A stretch of 64,000 nt of DNA from Seohaeicola saemankumensis (GCF_021021435.1 NZ_JAINWI010000003.1:186001-250000), one strand, 5' to 3'. Shown: positions 55,326 through 63,868, counted from the first letter of the stretch. The notes: generated from the sequence alone by a model not told the origin. Numbers and translations are program-made.

Positions 55326-57020
55326 TCAGCCTGGCAGTTTGGCCGAGGCGGTACGCAGCTTGGTAATCGTCGTGCGCGAGGTGATCTGTTCAGGATCGGT
55401 CACAAGCTCCAGAACCGCCGGTTTGCCCGAGGCGCGGGCGCGGGCCAGGGCGGGGCCGAAATCCTCGGTCCGTGTCACACGCTCGGCATAGCAGCCATAG
55501 CCTTCGGACATGCGGACGAAATCATGGGTCTGCAAGGTGGTGCCGGACACACGGGTGGGATGATCGCGTTCCTGATGCATGCGGATCGTGCCATAGATGC
55601 CGTTGTTGAACAAAAGCACGATGGGTGTCGCGCCATATTGCGCGGCGACGGTCAGTTCCTGACCGCTCATCATAAAGCCGCCATCGCCGACCATGGACAG
55701 GACCAGTGTGTCGGGATTCATCAAGCTGGCAGCAACGGCGGCGGGCACCGAATAGCCCATCGAACCGCAGGTCGAGCCGACCTCGCGCCCCGGACGGCCA
55801 AAGCGCAGGAAACGCTGCGCCCAGCCTGTATGGTTTCCTGCATCCAGCGTGATGATCGTGTCGGCTGGCAGGGTGTCGCGCACATCACAAAGCGCTTGGC
55901 CCATGTCGAGTGTCCAGCCAGCATCCGCAGGTCGCGCGGTATCGGCCATGTATTCGCCGCGCAACGTGCCGCACCAGTCGCCCCATGCGTTCTGGCGGGA
56001 CAGGTCAATCTCGGCCAGTTGCATCGCCACTCCGTCCATATCGGCAGCAATTCCCAGATCGGGGCCGAAAACGCGCCCGATCTCGTCGGCATCGGGATGG
56101 ATATGGATCAGGCGCTGCGCCGGTTCGGGCGGTGTGATATTGGTATAGCCCTTGGTCGTCATCTCGCCCAACCGCGCACCCAGCACCAGCACGACATCGG
56201 CCTCGCCCAGACGCTTATGCAGCGCAGCGGCGGTCGCCGTGCCGAATTCGCCGACATAGCTGTCCGAACGGTTGTCGATCGCGTCCTGACGCCGGAAAGA
56301 GGTGGTGACAGGCAGTTTGTTGGTTTCTACAAACTGGCGGATATGTTGTGCCGCCGCATCCGTCCAGCCAGAGCCACCCAGCAGCAGAATCGGGCGCTCG
56401 GCCTGTGCCAGAAGGGCTGTCGCCTCGGTCAGTTGGGCTTGTGTCATATGGGTGCGGGTGGCCGTATAGGGGCGGGCGTCTGCCACTGTCACTGCGGTTG
56501 TCAGCATATCCTCTGGCAGGGCCAGAACGACGGGGCCGGGGCGGCCGGACGTCGCCACGCGAAAGGCGCGGGCCATATATTCCGGCACGCGTTCGGGGCT
56601 GTCGATCTGCGCGACCCATTTGGCAAGCCCCCCGAACATCTGGCGGTAGTCCACCTCCTGAAACGCCTCGCGGTCCATCATGTCACGCCCGACCTGACCG
56701 ATCAGCAGGATCATCGGCGTGCTGTCTTGTTGCGCGATATGCACACCAATGGACGCGTGGCAGGCGCCGGGGCCGCGGGTGACCATCGCGACGCCGGGAC
56801 GGCCGGTCAGCTTGCCGTAAGCCTCGGCCATATTGGCGGCACCTGCCTCGTGGCGCGCATTGATCAGGGTAAAGCGGTCGGACACATCATGCAGCGCGTC
56901 CAGCACCTCAAGATAGCTTTCGCCCGGGACGCAAAAGGCTGTATCGGCACCATGCACCAGCAACTGATCGACAAGAACCTTGCCCGCCGTACGGCTGATC
57001 TGCGACGCATCCTGTTTCAT
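55326..57020 (-). CDS. Thiamine-diphosphate-dependent enzyme, acetolactate-synthase-like
   Basis: A 564-aa ThDP enzyme with N-terminal PYR domain (ARHEAGAANMAEAYG with the catalytic Glu), central domain (VLVLGARLGEMTT...) and C-terminal PP domain with GDGGFMM...N. The Glu of RHEAG is retained, so it is not a glyoxylate carboligase (which has Val there). It is not next to an ilvN regulatory subunit, and its place in a catabolic cluster suggests a 2-oxo-acid decarboxylase, oxalyl-CoA-like or acyloin-forming enzyme rather than branched-chain synthesis. The start at 57020 gives normal length; the open frame goes another 165 codons upstream as shadow. Confidence 0.85.
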   Translation of the reverse strand: MKQDASQISRTAGKVLVDQLLVHGADTAFCVPGESYLEVLDALHDVSDRFTLINARHEAGAANMAEAYGKLTGRPGVAMVTRGPGACHASIGVHIAQQDSTPMILLIGQVGRDMMDREAFQEVDYRQMFGGLAKWVAQIDSPERVPEYMARAFRVATSGRPGPVVLALPEDMLTTAVTVADARPYTATRTHMTQAQLTEATALLAQAERPILLLGGSGWTDAAAQHIRQFVETNKLPVTTSFRRQDAIDNRSDSYVGEFGTATAAALHKRLGEADVVLVLGARLGEMTTKGYTNITPPEPAQRLIHIHPDADEIGRVFGPDLGIAADMDGVAMQLAEIDLSRQNAWGDWCGTLRGEYMADTARPADAGWTLDMGQALCDVRDTLPADTIITLDAGNHTGWAQRFLRFGRPGREVGSTCGSMGYSVPAAVAASLMNPDTLVLSMVGDGGFMMSGQELTVAAQYGATPIVLLFNNGIYGTIRMHQERDHPTRVSGTTLQTHDFVRMSEGYGCYAERVTRTEDFGPALARARASGKPAVLELVTDPEQITSRTTITKLRTASAKLPG

Positions 57021-57072
57021 TGTGTTGTCTTTCCTTGTTGCGCCCCACCTGTCTCGCCCGAAGCCGCCCTGC

Positions 57073-57091
57073 TTGTCAATATTGTTTACAA
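57073..57091. promoter_or_regulatory. Candidate GntR/FadR operator
   Basis: In the 207-bp gap between the divergent ThDP-enzyme and GntR genes, TTGTTTACAA (57082-57091) has TTGT/ACAA arms and a second TTGT occurs 9 bases upstream (57073). This pattern fits FadR-subfamily GntR operators. It lies 53 bp from the ThDP start and 137 bp from the regulator start. Confidence 0.45.
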
Positions 57092-57227
57092 CAGGCCCGC
57101 TCCTGTGCATGGTTAGCCTCCAACGGCGAGGCGACAGACCGCTTGCAGGTGCGAAATTCCTGAAAGACGGGTGCTTCACCAACCAAAGGCCAAATGCCAA
57201 GTGACGCCGATGCAAGAGGAAGGACAG

Positions 57228-57968
57228 ATGGCACAGACCGGTAGATTCGATGATCCGTTGCGCCACAGCACGATCCGCAAGCGCGAGACGCTGGCCGATC
57301 AGATCTACGGGCGGATTCTGGAGCTGATCGCCTCGGGGCAGTTGGCCGAAGGCGATAAACTGCCCTCGGAACATCAGATCAGCGAGAAGTTCGAGGTGTC
57401 GCGCCCTGTGGTGCGCGAAGCCTTGGCGCGGTTGCGCGATGACGGGATTGTCTCGGCCCAGCATGGCGTGGGCAGCTTCGTGCGCCGCCGTCCGCCGCAA
57501 GGTTTGATCGAACATGCAGGGGCGGGTGACGTTGCAGGCCTGATGCGCTGCATGGAGGCCCGCCTCTCACTCGAAGCCGCCGCCGCCCGCCATGCAGCAC
57601 TGCGCGCCAGCCCGCGTGACCTGATCCGCATCGAAGACGCGCTGACCTTCATGGAACAGACCATGCGCGCCCGCAAACCCGTGCGCGAGGCGGATTTCGA
57701 TTTCCATATGGCCGTGGCCGAAGCCAGTGGGAACGAGATTTTCTGCGATATGCTGAACGCGACACGCGGTCTGATGATGCAGGCCATTGGCGTGGCGCAG
57801 ACGCTGACCAGCACAGGCAGCGATGCGCGGATCGAGTCGGTTCTGGACGAACACCGCCAGATACTTGAGGCGATCCGCAATCGTGACGCCGAAGGCGCCG
57901 CCCTGTTGATGAGTTACCATCTGGTGCAGGCGCGCCTCCGTGTTACTGACCAGGAACGGCGCACATGA
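57228..57968 (+). CDS. GntR-family (FadR subfamily) transcriptional regulator
   Basis: A 246-aa regulator. The winged-helix DNA-binding domain occupies about residues 17-80 (LADQIYGRILELIASGQLAEGDKLPSEHQISEKFEVSRPVVREALARL), followed by the all-helical FCD ligand-binding domain with the metal-type residues FDFHMAVAEASGN and DEHRQILEAIRNRD. FadR-type GntR proteins usually repress sugar-acid catabolism and respond to an intermediate. ATG 57228 has AGGA a few bases upstream; a second in-frame ATG lies at 57210. It lies at the centre of the sugar-acid gene group. Confidence 0.9.
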   Translation: MAQTGRFDDPLRHSTIRKRETLADQIYGRILELIASGQLAEGDKLPSEHQISEKFEVSRPVVREALARLRDDGIVSAQHGVGSFVRRRPPQGLIEHAGAGDVAGLMRCMEARLSLEAAAARHAALRASPRDLIRIEDALTFMEQTMRARKPVREADFDFHMAVAEASGNEIFCDMLNATRGLMMQAIGVAQTLTSTGSDARIESVLDEHRQILEAIRNRDAEGAALLMSYHLVQARLRVTDQERRT

Positions 57969-57988
57969 CCGCGTCAGTTTTCTGCGGC

Positions 57989-58747
57989 CTAGTCTTTCAC
58001 CGCGGCAATGATCGCGTCCATCTGGCGCGCCAGCAGCCAGCTATCGCCCGCCACCGCGACAAAGTCGAAGCCCCGCGCGAAATAGTTGCGCGCCATATCC
58101 GTGCCGAAGCCCAGAATACCGATAGGTTTGCCTGCGGCGCGTGCCAGAGCGCAGCCTTTGTCGATCATGTCCTGCACATCGGCATGGCCGGACGCGCCCA
58201 GATGCCCCATCGACGCGCCAAGATCGGCGGGGCCGATAAAGATCGCGTCGACACCCTCGACCTCGGCAATCTGCGGAATGGCGGCAATTGCTTGCGGGGT
58301 TTCGACCTGCACGATCAGGCACAGATCATCGGTGTAGCTGTGCAAGTAGTCGGGGTTGCGCCCGTAATTATTGGCCCGCGTGGTCATCGACAGCCCGCGC
58401 ATGCCGCCCTGAGGATAGCGGGTATAGCTGACAACGCGCGCCGCATCGGCGGCGCTGTCGATCATCGGGAACATCAGGCTGCGCGCCCCCAGATCCAGCA
58501 GGCGCTTGACGATCACGGGCTCGGCGACCGGCACCCGCACCACGGGTTCCACAGGGCCTGCCATCGCGGCGCGCAGGTGATGCCCGATACCGGACAGGGG
58601 TGTGGGCGAATGTTCCATGTCGATCAGCAACCAGTCGGCACCCGAACCGGCGGCGATTTCCGTTGCGGCAGGCGCGTCAAGCGACAGCCACAGGCCCGCT
58701 TGCGGACACTTCTCGGCAAAGCCGGATTTCAGACGGTTGCTTGACAT
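57989..58747 (-). CDS. HpcH/HpaI-family 2-oxo-acid aldolase
   Basis: A 252-aa class II aldolase of the HpcH/HpaI family. R71 (VVRVP), H46 (DMEHSP), metal ligands E149 (VQVETPQAI) and D175 (IGPADLGASMG) form the expected active site. Members cleave 2-keto-3-deoxy sugar acids or 4-hydroxy-2-oxoheptanedioate to pyruvate plus an aldehyde. Here the substrate may be the 2-keto-3-deoxypentonate made by the adjacent dehydratase, giving pyruvate and glycolaldehyde. ATG 58747 has AGGAGG 6 bases upstream. Divergent from the dehydratase gene over 102 bp; convergent with the GntR gene. Confidence 0.9.
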   Translation of the reverse strand: MSSNRLKSGFAEKCPQAGLWLSLDAPAATEIAAGSGADWLLIDMEHSPTPLSGIGHHLRAAMAGPVEPVVRVPVAEPVIVKRLLDLGARSLMFPMIDSAADAARVVSYTRYPQGGMRGLSMTTRANNYGRNPDYLHSYTDDLCLIVQVETPQAIAAIPQIAEVEGVDAIFIGPADLGASMGHLGASGHADVQDMIDKGCALARAAGKPIGILGFGTDMARNYFARGFDFVAVAGDSWLLARQMDAIIAAVKD

Positions 58748-58849
58748 GATGCCTCCTCTTGCTGTCCCGCCCGCTATAGCGCGCTGCATTGGCCAAAGCC
58801 AAGCAGCAGGCCGCACATGCCCTCGATTCACGATCCTTTGGAGCCTTTC

Positions 58850-60580
58850 ATGACCAAGACCCCCGACACTTTGCGATCCGCCCGTTGGTTCGCGCCGGAC
58901 GACCTGCGCAGTTTCGGCCATCGCAGCCGGATGATGCAGCTTGGCTATGCCGAGGACGATTTTCGCGGCAAGCCGATCATTGGCGTCCTGAACACATGGT
59001 CCGAGATCAATTCCTGCCACGGGCATTTCCCCGAACGCGCCAAAGAAGTGAAGCGCGGCGTGCTGCAGGCGGGCGGTTTTCCGGTCGAGATGCCGGTGCT
59101 GTCGGTGGACGAGCAGTTTACCAAACCGACTTCGATGATCTACCGCAACATGCTGGCGATGGAGACCGAGGAGGTGATCCGCTCGCATCCCTTTGACGGG
59201 GTGGTGCTGATGGGCGGCTGCGACAAGACCACGCCTGCGTTGATCATGGGGGCGATTTCGGCGGGCGTGCCCTTCATCTTCATGCCCGCGGGGCCGATGC
59301 TGCGGGGCAATTACGCGGGCAAGGTGCTGGGGTCAGGATCCGACGCATGGAAATACTGGGACGAACGGCGCGCCGGCAATATCTCGGATGCGGAATGGCA
59401 CGGGGTGCAGGGCGGCATCGCGCGCAGCCATGGTGTCTGCATGACGATGGGAACGGCCAGCACAATGACAGCGATCGCGGATTCGCTGGGCCTGACCTTG
59501 CCGGGGGCATCCAGCATTCCGGCGGTGGATGCCAATCACAGCCGCATGGCCAGCGGGTCGGGGAAACGTATTGTCGATATGGTCTGGGAGGATCTGACAC
59601 CCGACAGGATCGTGACGGATGCAGCGGTGCGCAATGCCGCGATTGTGGCGATGGCGACGGGCTGCTCCACCAATGCGGTGGTCCATCTGATCGCGATGGC
59701 CCGCCGCGCCGGTGTGGGACTGACGCTGGACGATCTGGACGCCTTGGGCCGCACCACGCCCTTGCTGGCCAATATCCGCCCCTCCGGTAGCAACTACCTG
59801 ATGGAGGATTTCTACTATGCGGGCGGTCTGCTGGCGATGATGAAGCAGATTGCGGACCGGCTGGATACAACCTGTCTGACCGTGGCGGGCACGACCGTGG
59901 CCGACAATATCGCGGAGGCGCAGGTTTATAATGACGATGTGATCCGCCCCCTGTCGAACCCTGTCTATAAAGAAGGTTCCTTGGCGGTGTTGCGCGGCAA
60001 TCTATGCCCCGATGGTGCCGTGATCAAGCCTGCGGCTTGCGATCCGAAATTCCACACGCACCAGGGTCCAGCACTGGTTTTCGACAGCTATGCCGAGATG
60101 AAAAAGGCCGTCGATGACGAGAATCTTGAAGTGACGCCCGATCACGTGATGGTCCTGCGGAATGCGGGGCCACTCGGCGGCCCCGGCTTTCCGGAATGGG
60201 GGATGCTGCCTATCCCCAAGGCGCTGCTTAAACAGGGGCACCGCGATATGTTGCGGATCTCGGATGCGCGGATGTCGGGCACGTCCTACGGCGCGTGCGT
60301 GCTGCATGTGGCGCCCGAGGCCTTCATTGGCGGGCCGCTCGCCTTGCTGAAAACCGGCGATATCGTGCGGCTCGATCTGGCAGCACGTCGGTTGGACATG
60401 CTGGTGGACGAGGGCGAGATCGCCGCGCGCCGCGCCGCATGGACCCCGCCCGAACCACGTTACCAACGCGGCTGGGGCTATATGTTCTCGGCCCATGTCG
60501 GGCAGGCTGATACCGGCTGCGACTTTGACTACCTGACGCGTGATTTCGGCAAGACCGCTGGCGAGCCGGATATTTACTGA
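58850..60580 (+). CDS. IlvD/EDD-family sugar-acid dehydratase (L-arabonate/D-xylonate type)
   Basis: A 576-aa iron-sulfur dehydratase. Three cysteines expected to bind the [2Fe-2S] cluster are C56 (SCHGHF), C124 (GGCDKTTPA) and C197 (HGVCMTMGTAST); K126 is in the metal-site motif. These match the spacing in structurally known L-arabonate dehydratase. It would convert a pentonate to 2-keto-3-deoxypentonate. Preference for L-arabonate over D-xylonate or another acid is not decidable. First gene of the rightward operon; next gene 10 bp away. Confidence 0.9.
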   Translation: MTKTPDTLRSARWFAPDDLRSFGHRSRMMQLGYAEDDFRGKPIIGVLNTWSEINSCHGHFPERAKEVKRGVLQAGGFPVEMPVLSVDEQFTKPTSMIYRNMLAMETEEVIRSHPFDGVVLMGGCDKTTPALIMGAISAGVPFIFMPAGPMLRGNYAGKVLGSGSDAWKYWDERRAGNISDAEWHGVQGGIARSHGVCMTMGTASTMTAIADSLGLTLPGASSIPAVDANHSRMASGSGKRIVDMVWEDLTPDRIVTDAAVRNAAIVAMATGCSTNAVVHLIAMARRAGVGLTLDDLDALGRTTPLLANIRPSGSNYLMEDFYYAGGLLAMMKQIADRLDTTCLTVAGTTVADNIAEAQVYNDDVIRPLSNPVYKEGSLAVLRGNLCPDGAVIKPAACDPKFHTHQGPALVFDSYAEMKKAVDDENLEVTPDHVMVLRNAGPLGGPGFPEWGMLPIPKALLKQGHRDMLRISDARMSGTSYGACVLHVAPEAFIGGPLALLKTGDIVRLDLAARRLDMLVDEGEIAARRAAWTPPEPRYQRGWGYMFSAHVGQADTGCDFDYLTRDFGKTAGEPDIY

Positions 60581-60590
60581 AGGACTGCAG

Positions 60591-61499
60591 ATGAAAGACA
60601 AGACACGCGCGCTTGAGACAGCATTAACGGGGATTTCCGGCATTCTGGTCACGCCATATGATGCCAGCGGCGAGATCGCGCCCGAGAGGCTAGCCCCGAT
60701 CATCGACCGTGCGCTGGGGGCGGGCATGCATATCCCCGTCGTCAACGGCAATACGGGCGAGTTCTACGCGCTGACCACCGATGAGGCCTGTGTGATGGCG
60801 CGCGAGGTTGTGGGCATGGTAGGCGACCGCGCGCCGGTGCTGGCCGGAATCGGGCGCGGCATAAAGGATGCCTGCGCGCTGGCAAAAGCCTCCGCCGAGG
60901 CTGGGGCGGCGGGGTTGATGGTGCATCAGCCGCCCGATCCTTTCGTGGCACCGCGCGGGATCGTGGATTACCTGACAGCGATCAGCGATGCCTCTGGCGG
61001 CTTGCCGATGATGCTTTACCTGCGCAATGACGCGATGGGCACAGCTGCGATTGCCGCCCTTTGCGCGGTTCCGGGTGTGCGCGGCGTGAAATGGGCCACC
61101 CCCAATCCTTTACGGCTGGCTGAAGCCAAAGCCGCCTGCGATCCTGCAATCGTCTGGGTCGGCGGTTTGGCCGAGACATGGGCGCCTGCGCTCTATGCCG
61201 TGGGCGCGCGGGGCTTTACCTCTGGTCTGATCAATATCTGGCCGGAACGGTCCCTGGCCATCCATGCCACACTCGAGGCGGGCGATTACACGGGTGCCAA
61301 TGCCTTGATCGCCGGAATGCGGGTGTTCGAGGATATCCGCGCCGAGGAAATGAGCGGCACCAATGTCACCGGCGTGAAGGCGGCGCTGGCAGCCGCGGGG
61401 CAGGATTGCGGGCCGACGCGCCCGCCGTCGGCATGGCCCTTGACCCCGTCGCAGCAGGGAAAGCTGGACAGCTTTCTGCGCGCGAATAATTTGATCTGA
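60591..61499 (+). CDS. DHDPS/NAL-family 2-keto-3-deoxy sugar acid dehydratase or aldolase
   Basis: A 302-aa class I lyase with Schiff-base K167 (GVKWA), the GXXGE-like GNTGEF at 53-58 and Y143. In this setting, with an IlvD dehydratase before it and a 2-oxoglutarate semialdehyde dehydrogenase after it, the best fit is the 2-keto-3-deoxypentonate dehydratase forming 2-oxoglutarate semialdehyde. Other DHDPS-family activities (KDG aldolase) remain possible. 10 bp after the IlvD gene, 11 bp before the next. Confidence 0.88.
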   Translation: MKDKTRALETALTGISGILVTPYDASGEIAPERLAPIIDRALGAGMHIPVVNGNTGEFYALTTDEACVMAREVVGMVGDRAPVLAGIGRGIKDACALAKASAEAGAAGLMVHQPPDPFVAPRGIVDYLTAISDASGGLPMMLYLRNDAMGTAAIAALCAVPGVRGVKWATPNPLRLAEAKAACDPAIVWVGGLAETWAPALYAVGARGFTSGLINIWPERSLAIHATLEAGDYTGANALIAGMRVFEDIRAEEMSGTNVTGVKAALAAAGQDCGPTRPPSAWPLTPSQQGKLDSFLRANNLI

Positions 61500-61510
61500 A
61501 GGACAGAACA

Positions 61511-63031
61511 ATGACGTATGAACCACATGGCAAGCACCTGATCGCAGGGGAATGGGTTGCCAGCGCCACGACATTCAATTCGGAGCCCGCACATGGACCG
61601 GCACACCGGTTCGGCGAGGCAAAGCCCGATTTGGTGGACCGCGCCTGCCAAGCGGCCGAGGATGCATTCTGGAGCTACGGCGAGGCCACGCGCGCCGAGC
61701 GGGCTGCGTTCCTGCATGCGATCGCCGACGAGATCGACGTGCGCGCCGCCCAGATCACTGCGATTGCCACGCAGGAATCGGGTCTGCCGCAAGCGCGCAT
61801 CGAAGGCGAGCGCGGGCGCACAACGGGACAGTTGCGCCTTTTTGCCGAGCATATCCTGAAGGCCGCCTATCTGGACCGGCGGGTGGATCCGGCCCTGCCG
61901 GACCGTGCGCCGATGCCGCGCCCCGAAATCAGCATGATCCAGCGCCCCTTGGGGCCTGTGGCAGTATTCGGCGCATCCAATTTCCCCTTGGCCTTTTCCA
62001 CGGCAGGGGGCGATACCGCCTCGGCCCTTGCGGCGGGTTGTCCTGTAGTGCTGCGCGGTCATCAGGCCCATCCCGGCACGGGCGAGATCGTGGCCGAGGC
62101 GATCCATGCCGCGATCTTGCGCTGCGACATGCCAGCGGGCGTGTTTTCCTTGATACAAGGCGGGGGAAATGCCGTGGGGCAGGCACTGGTCACCCATCCG
62201 CTGATCCGCGCCGTGGGTTTTACCGGCAGTCTGCGCGGTGGGCGGGCGCTGTTCGATCTATGTGCTGCGCGGCCCGAACCGATCCCGTTTTTCGGTGAAC
62301 TGGGCAGTATCAACCCGATGTTCCTGCTGCCCGCAGCCATGGCCGCGCGCGGCGAGGCGATTGCCAAAGGATGGGCGGCCAGCCTGACGATGGGGGCAGG
62401 GCAGTTCTGCACCAATCCCGGTGTGGCACTTGCTATGGACGGTCCCGATGCTACAGGTTTCGCGGACGCGGCCAGCGCCGCTTTGGCCGATGTGGCGGCA
62501 CAGACCATGCTGACCGACGGGATCGCCGAGGCCTATCGCAAGGGTTGCGCCAAAGCACTGGCCCTGCCGCAAGTTACAACCCTGACCGCCCGGGACGCCG
62601 ATGGGCGCAATGCGCTGCCGGTTCTGATGCGCGTCACCGGCGATGTCTGGCAGGCCAATCCCGATCTGCATCACGAGGTCTTTGGCCCGTTGGGTATCCT
62701 GATCACGGTCAAGGATGCCGACCAGATGCTGGCGATTGCCCACGATCTGGAAGGGCAGTTGACCTGCACCTTGCATATGGACGCAGGCGATACCCAGATG
62801 GCCCGCAGCCTGATGCCTGTGCTGGAACGCAAGGCAGGGCGTTTGCTGGCCAACGGTTTCCCCACAGGGGTCGAGGTCTGCGATGCCATGGTGCATGGCG
62901 GCCCCTATCCCGCCAGCACCAATTTCGGCGCGACCAGCGTGGGCACAATGGCAATCCGCCGTTTCCTGCGTCCCGTCGCCTATCAGAATGTTCCGGCAGC
63001 GCTGCTGCCTGCCGATTTGCAAGAAGGATAA
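61511..63031 (+). CDS. 2-Oxoglutarate semialdehyde dehydrogenase (KGSADH-like)
   Basis: A 506-aa NAD(P)-dependent aldehyde dehydrogenase. Catalytic C300 (GAGQFCTNPG), general base E263 (FFGELGSINP) and N157 (GASNFPL) are visible. The family resembles type III KGSADHs oxidising 2-oxoglutarate semialdehyde to 2-oxoglutarate, the last step of the Weimberg pathway. At the position where most aldehyde dehydrogenases have a lysine for cofactor binding (V-K-A/P), this one reads LRGHQAHPG with Arg182. It is flanked by the lyase gene (11 bp) and the RraA-like gene (5 bp). Confidence 0.9.
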   Translation: MTYEPHGKHLIAGEWVASATTFNSEPAHGPAHRFGEAKPDLVDRACQAAEDAFWSYGEATRAERAAFLHAIADEIDVRAAQITAIATQESGLPQARIEGERGRTTGQLRLFAEHILKAAYLDRRVDPALPDRAPMPRPEISMIQRPLGPVAVFGASNFPLAFSTAGGDTASALAAGCPVVLRGHQAHPGTGEIVAEAIHAAILRCDMPAGVFSLIQGGGNAVGQALVTHPLIRAVGFTGSLRGGRALFDLCAARPEPIPFFGELGSINPMFLLPAAMAARGEAIAKGWAASLTMGAGQFCTNPGVALAMDGPDATGFADAASAALADVAAQTMLTDGIAEAYRKGCAKALALPQVTTLTARDADGRNALPVLMRVTGDVWQANPDLHHEVFGPLGILITVKDADQMLAIAHDLEGQLTCTLHMDAGDTQMARSLMPVLERKAGRLLANGFPTGVEVCDAMVHGGPYPASTNFGATSVGTMAIRRFLRPVAYQNVPAALLPADLQEG

Positions 63032-63036
63032 ACCAG

Positions 63037-63747
63037 ATGGACAAATCCCTGCGCGACCAGTTGATGGGCGTGTCCGTGGCGACACTTGCCACCGTTCTCT
63101 ACAAGCGGGGCCTGCGCAATCAGGTGATACAGGACGTGCATCCTGTCGCCCCCAAGGGCCGCAACATGGTTGGCCCCGCCGTGACTCTGCGCTACATTCC
63201 CGCGCGCGAAGATCGCAACGGGATCGAGGTGTTCCGCAACCCCGATCATCCCCAACGCGTGGCCGTCGATACCTGCCCGGAAGGTGCGGTGCTGGTCATG
63301 GACAGCCGCAAAGACCCGCGCGCGGCCTCGGCAGGGGATATTCTGATCACAAGGCTGATGATGCGCGGTGCCGCCGGAGTCGTGACCGATGGCGGCTTTC
63401 GGGACGCGCATGATATCGCGGGGCTGGATATTCCGGCCTATCACAACCGCCCCTCAAGCCCGACCAATCTGACCCTGCACGAGGCTTATGATCTGGACAT
63501 TCCCATCGGCTGCGGCGATGCGCCGGTCTTTCCTGGCGATATCATCGTGGGCGATGCCGATTGCGTCATCGTGATCCCGCAAGGGATCGCGGTCGAGGTC
63601 GCAGCCGAGGCTGTCAATATGACAGTCTACGAGGATTTCGTGGTCGAGCAGGTCAAGGCAGGTGCCTCGATCATCGGACTTTATCCCGGAACACGGGACG
63701 AACATGCCGAAGCTTTTGCTACGTGGCGCAAGGAGAAAGGGCGCTGA
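63037..63747 (+). CDS. RraA-like (demethylmenaquinone methyltransferase-fold) protein
   Basis: A 236-aa protein of the RraA/HMG-aldolase superfamily. AAGVVTDGGFRDAHDI (with the GGxRD metal/substrate motif) and GDAPVFPGDIIVGDADCVIVIP are family signatures. Its members include ribonuclease-E inhibitors and HMG/CHA aldolases or oxaloacetate decarboxylases; catabolic context favours a lyase or decarboxylase here, not ribonuclease control. ATG 63037 follows AAGGAT; 5 bp after the dehydrogenase. Last gene of the operon, terminator at 63816. Confidence 0.86.
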   Translation: MDKSLRDQLMGVSVATLATVLYKRGLRNQVIQDVHPVAPKGRNMVGPAVTLRYIPAREDRNGIEVFRNPDHPQRVAVDTCPEGAVLVMDSRKDPRAASAGDILITRLMMRGAAGVVTDGGFRDAHDIAGLDIPAYHNRPSSPTNLTLHEAYDLDIPIGCGDAPVFPGDIIVGDADCVIVIPQGIAVEVAAEAVNMTVYEDFVVEQVKAGASIIGLYPGTRDEHAEAFATWRKEKGR

Positions 63748-63815
63748 GTGTCGTGACTTGCAGCGCCCAAGCCAAGGGCCGGCGCGCTGCAATTCCATCC
63801 ATTCAAGCATAGCAA

Positions 63816-63851
63816 GAGCCGGAGGTATGACCCTCCGGCTTGTTTCGTTTT
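63816..63851 (+). terminator. Terminator of the sugar-acid operon
   Basis: 9-bp stem AGCCGGAGG / CCTCCGGCT (63817-63825 with 63832-63840), 6-base loop, T-rich downstream sequence. It also lies at the end of the converging gene at 63869. Confidence 0.75.
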
Positions 63852-63868
63852 GCAGGATCGAAGACCCG

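Noticed and set aside
55524-57116. A 530-codon open frame antisense to the ThDP enzyme
   Set aside because: The ThDP enzyme has all catalytic motifs; the antisense frame is low in hydrophobic patterning and GC-driven.
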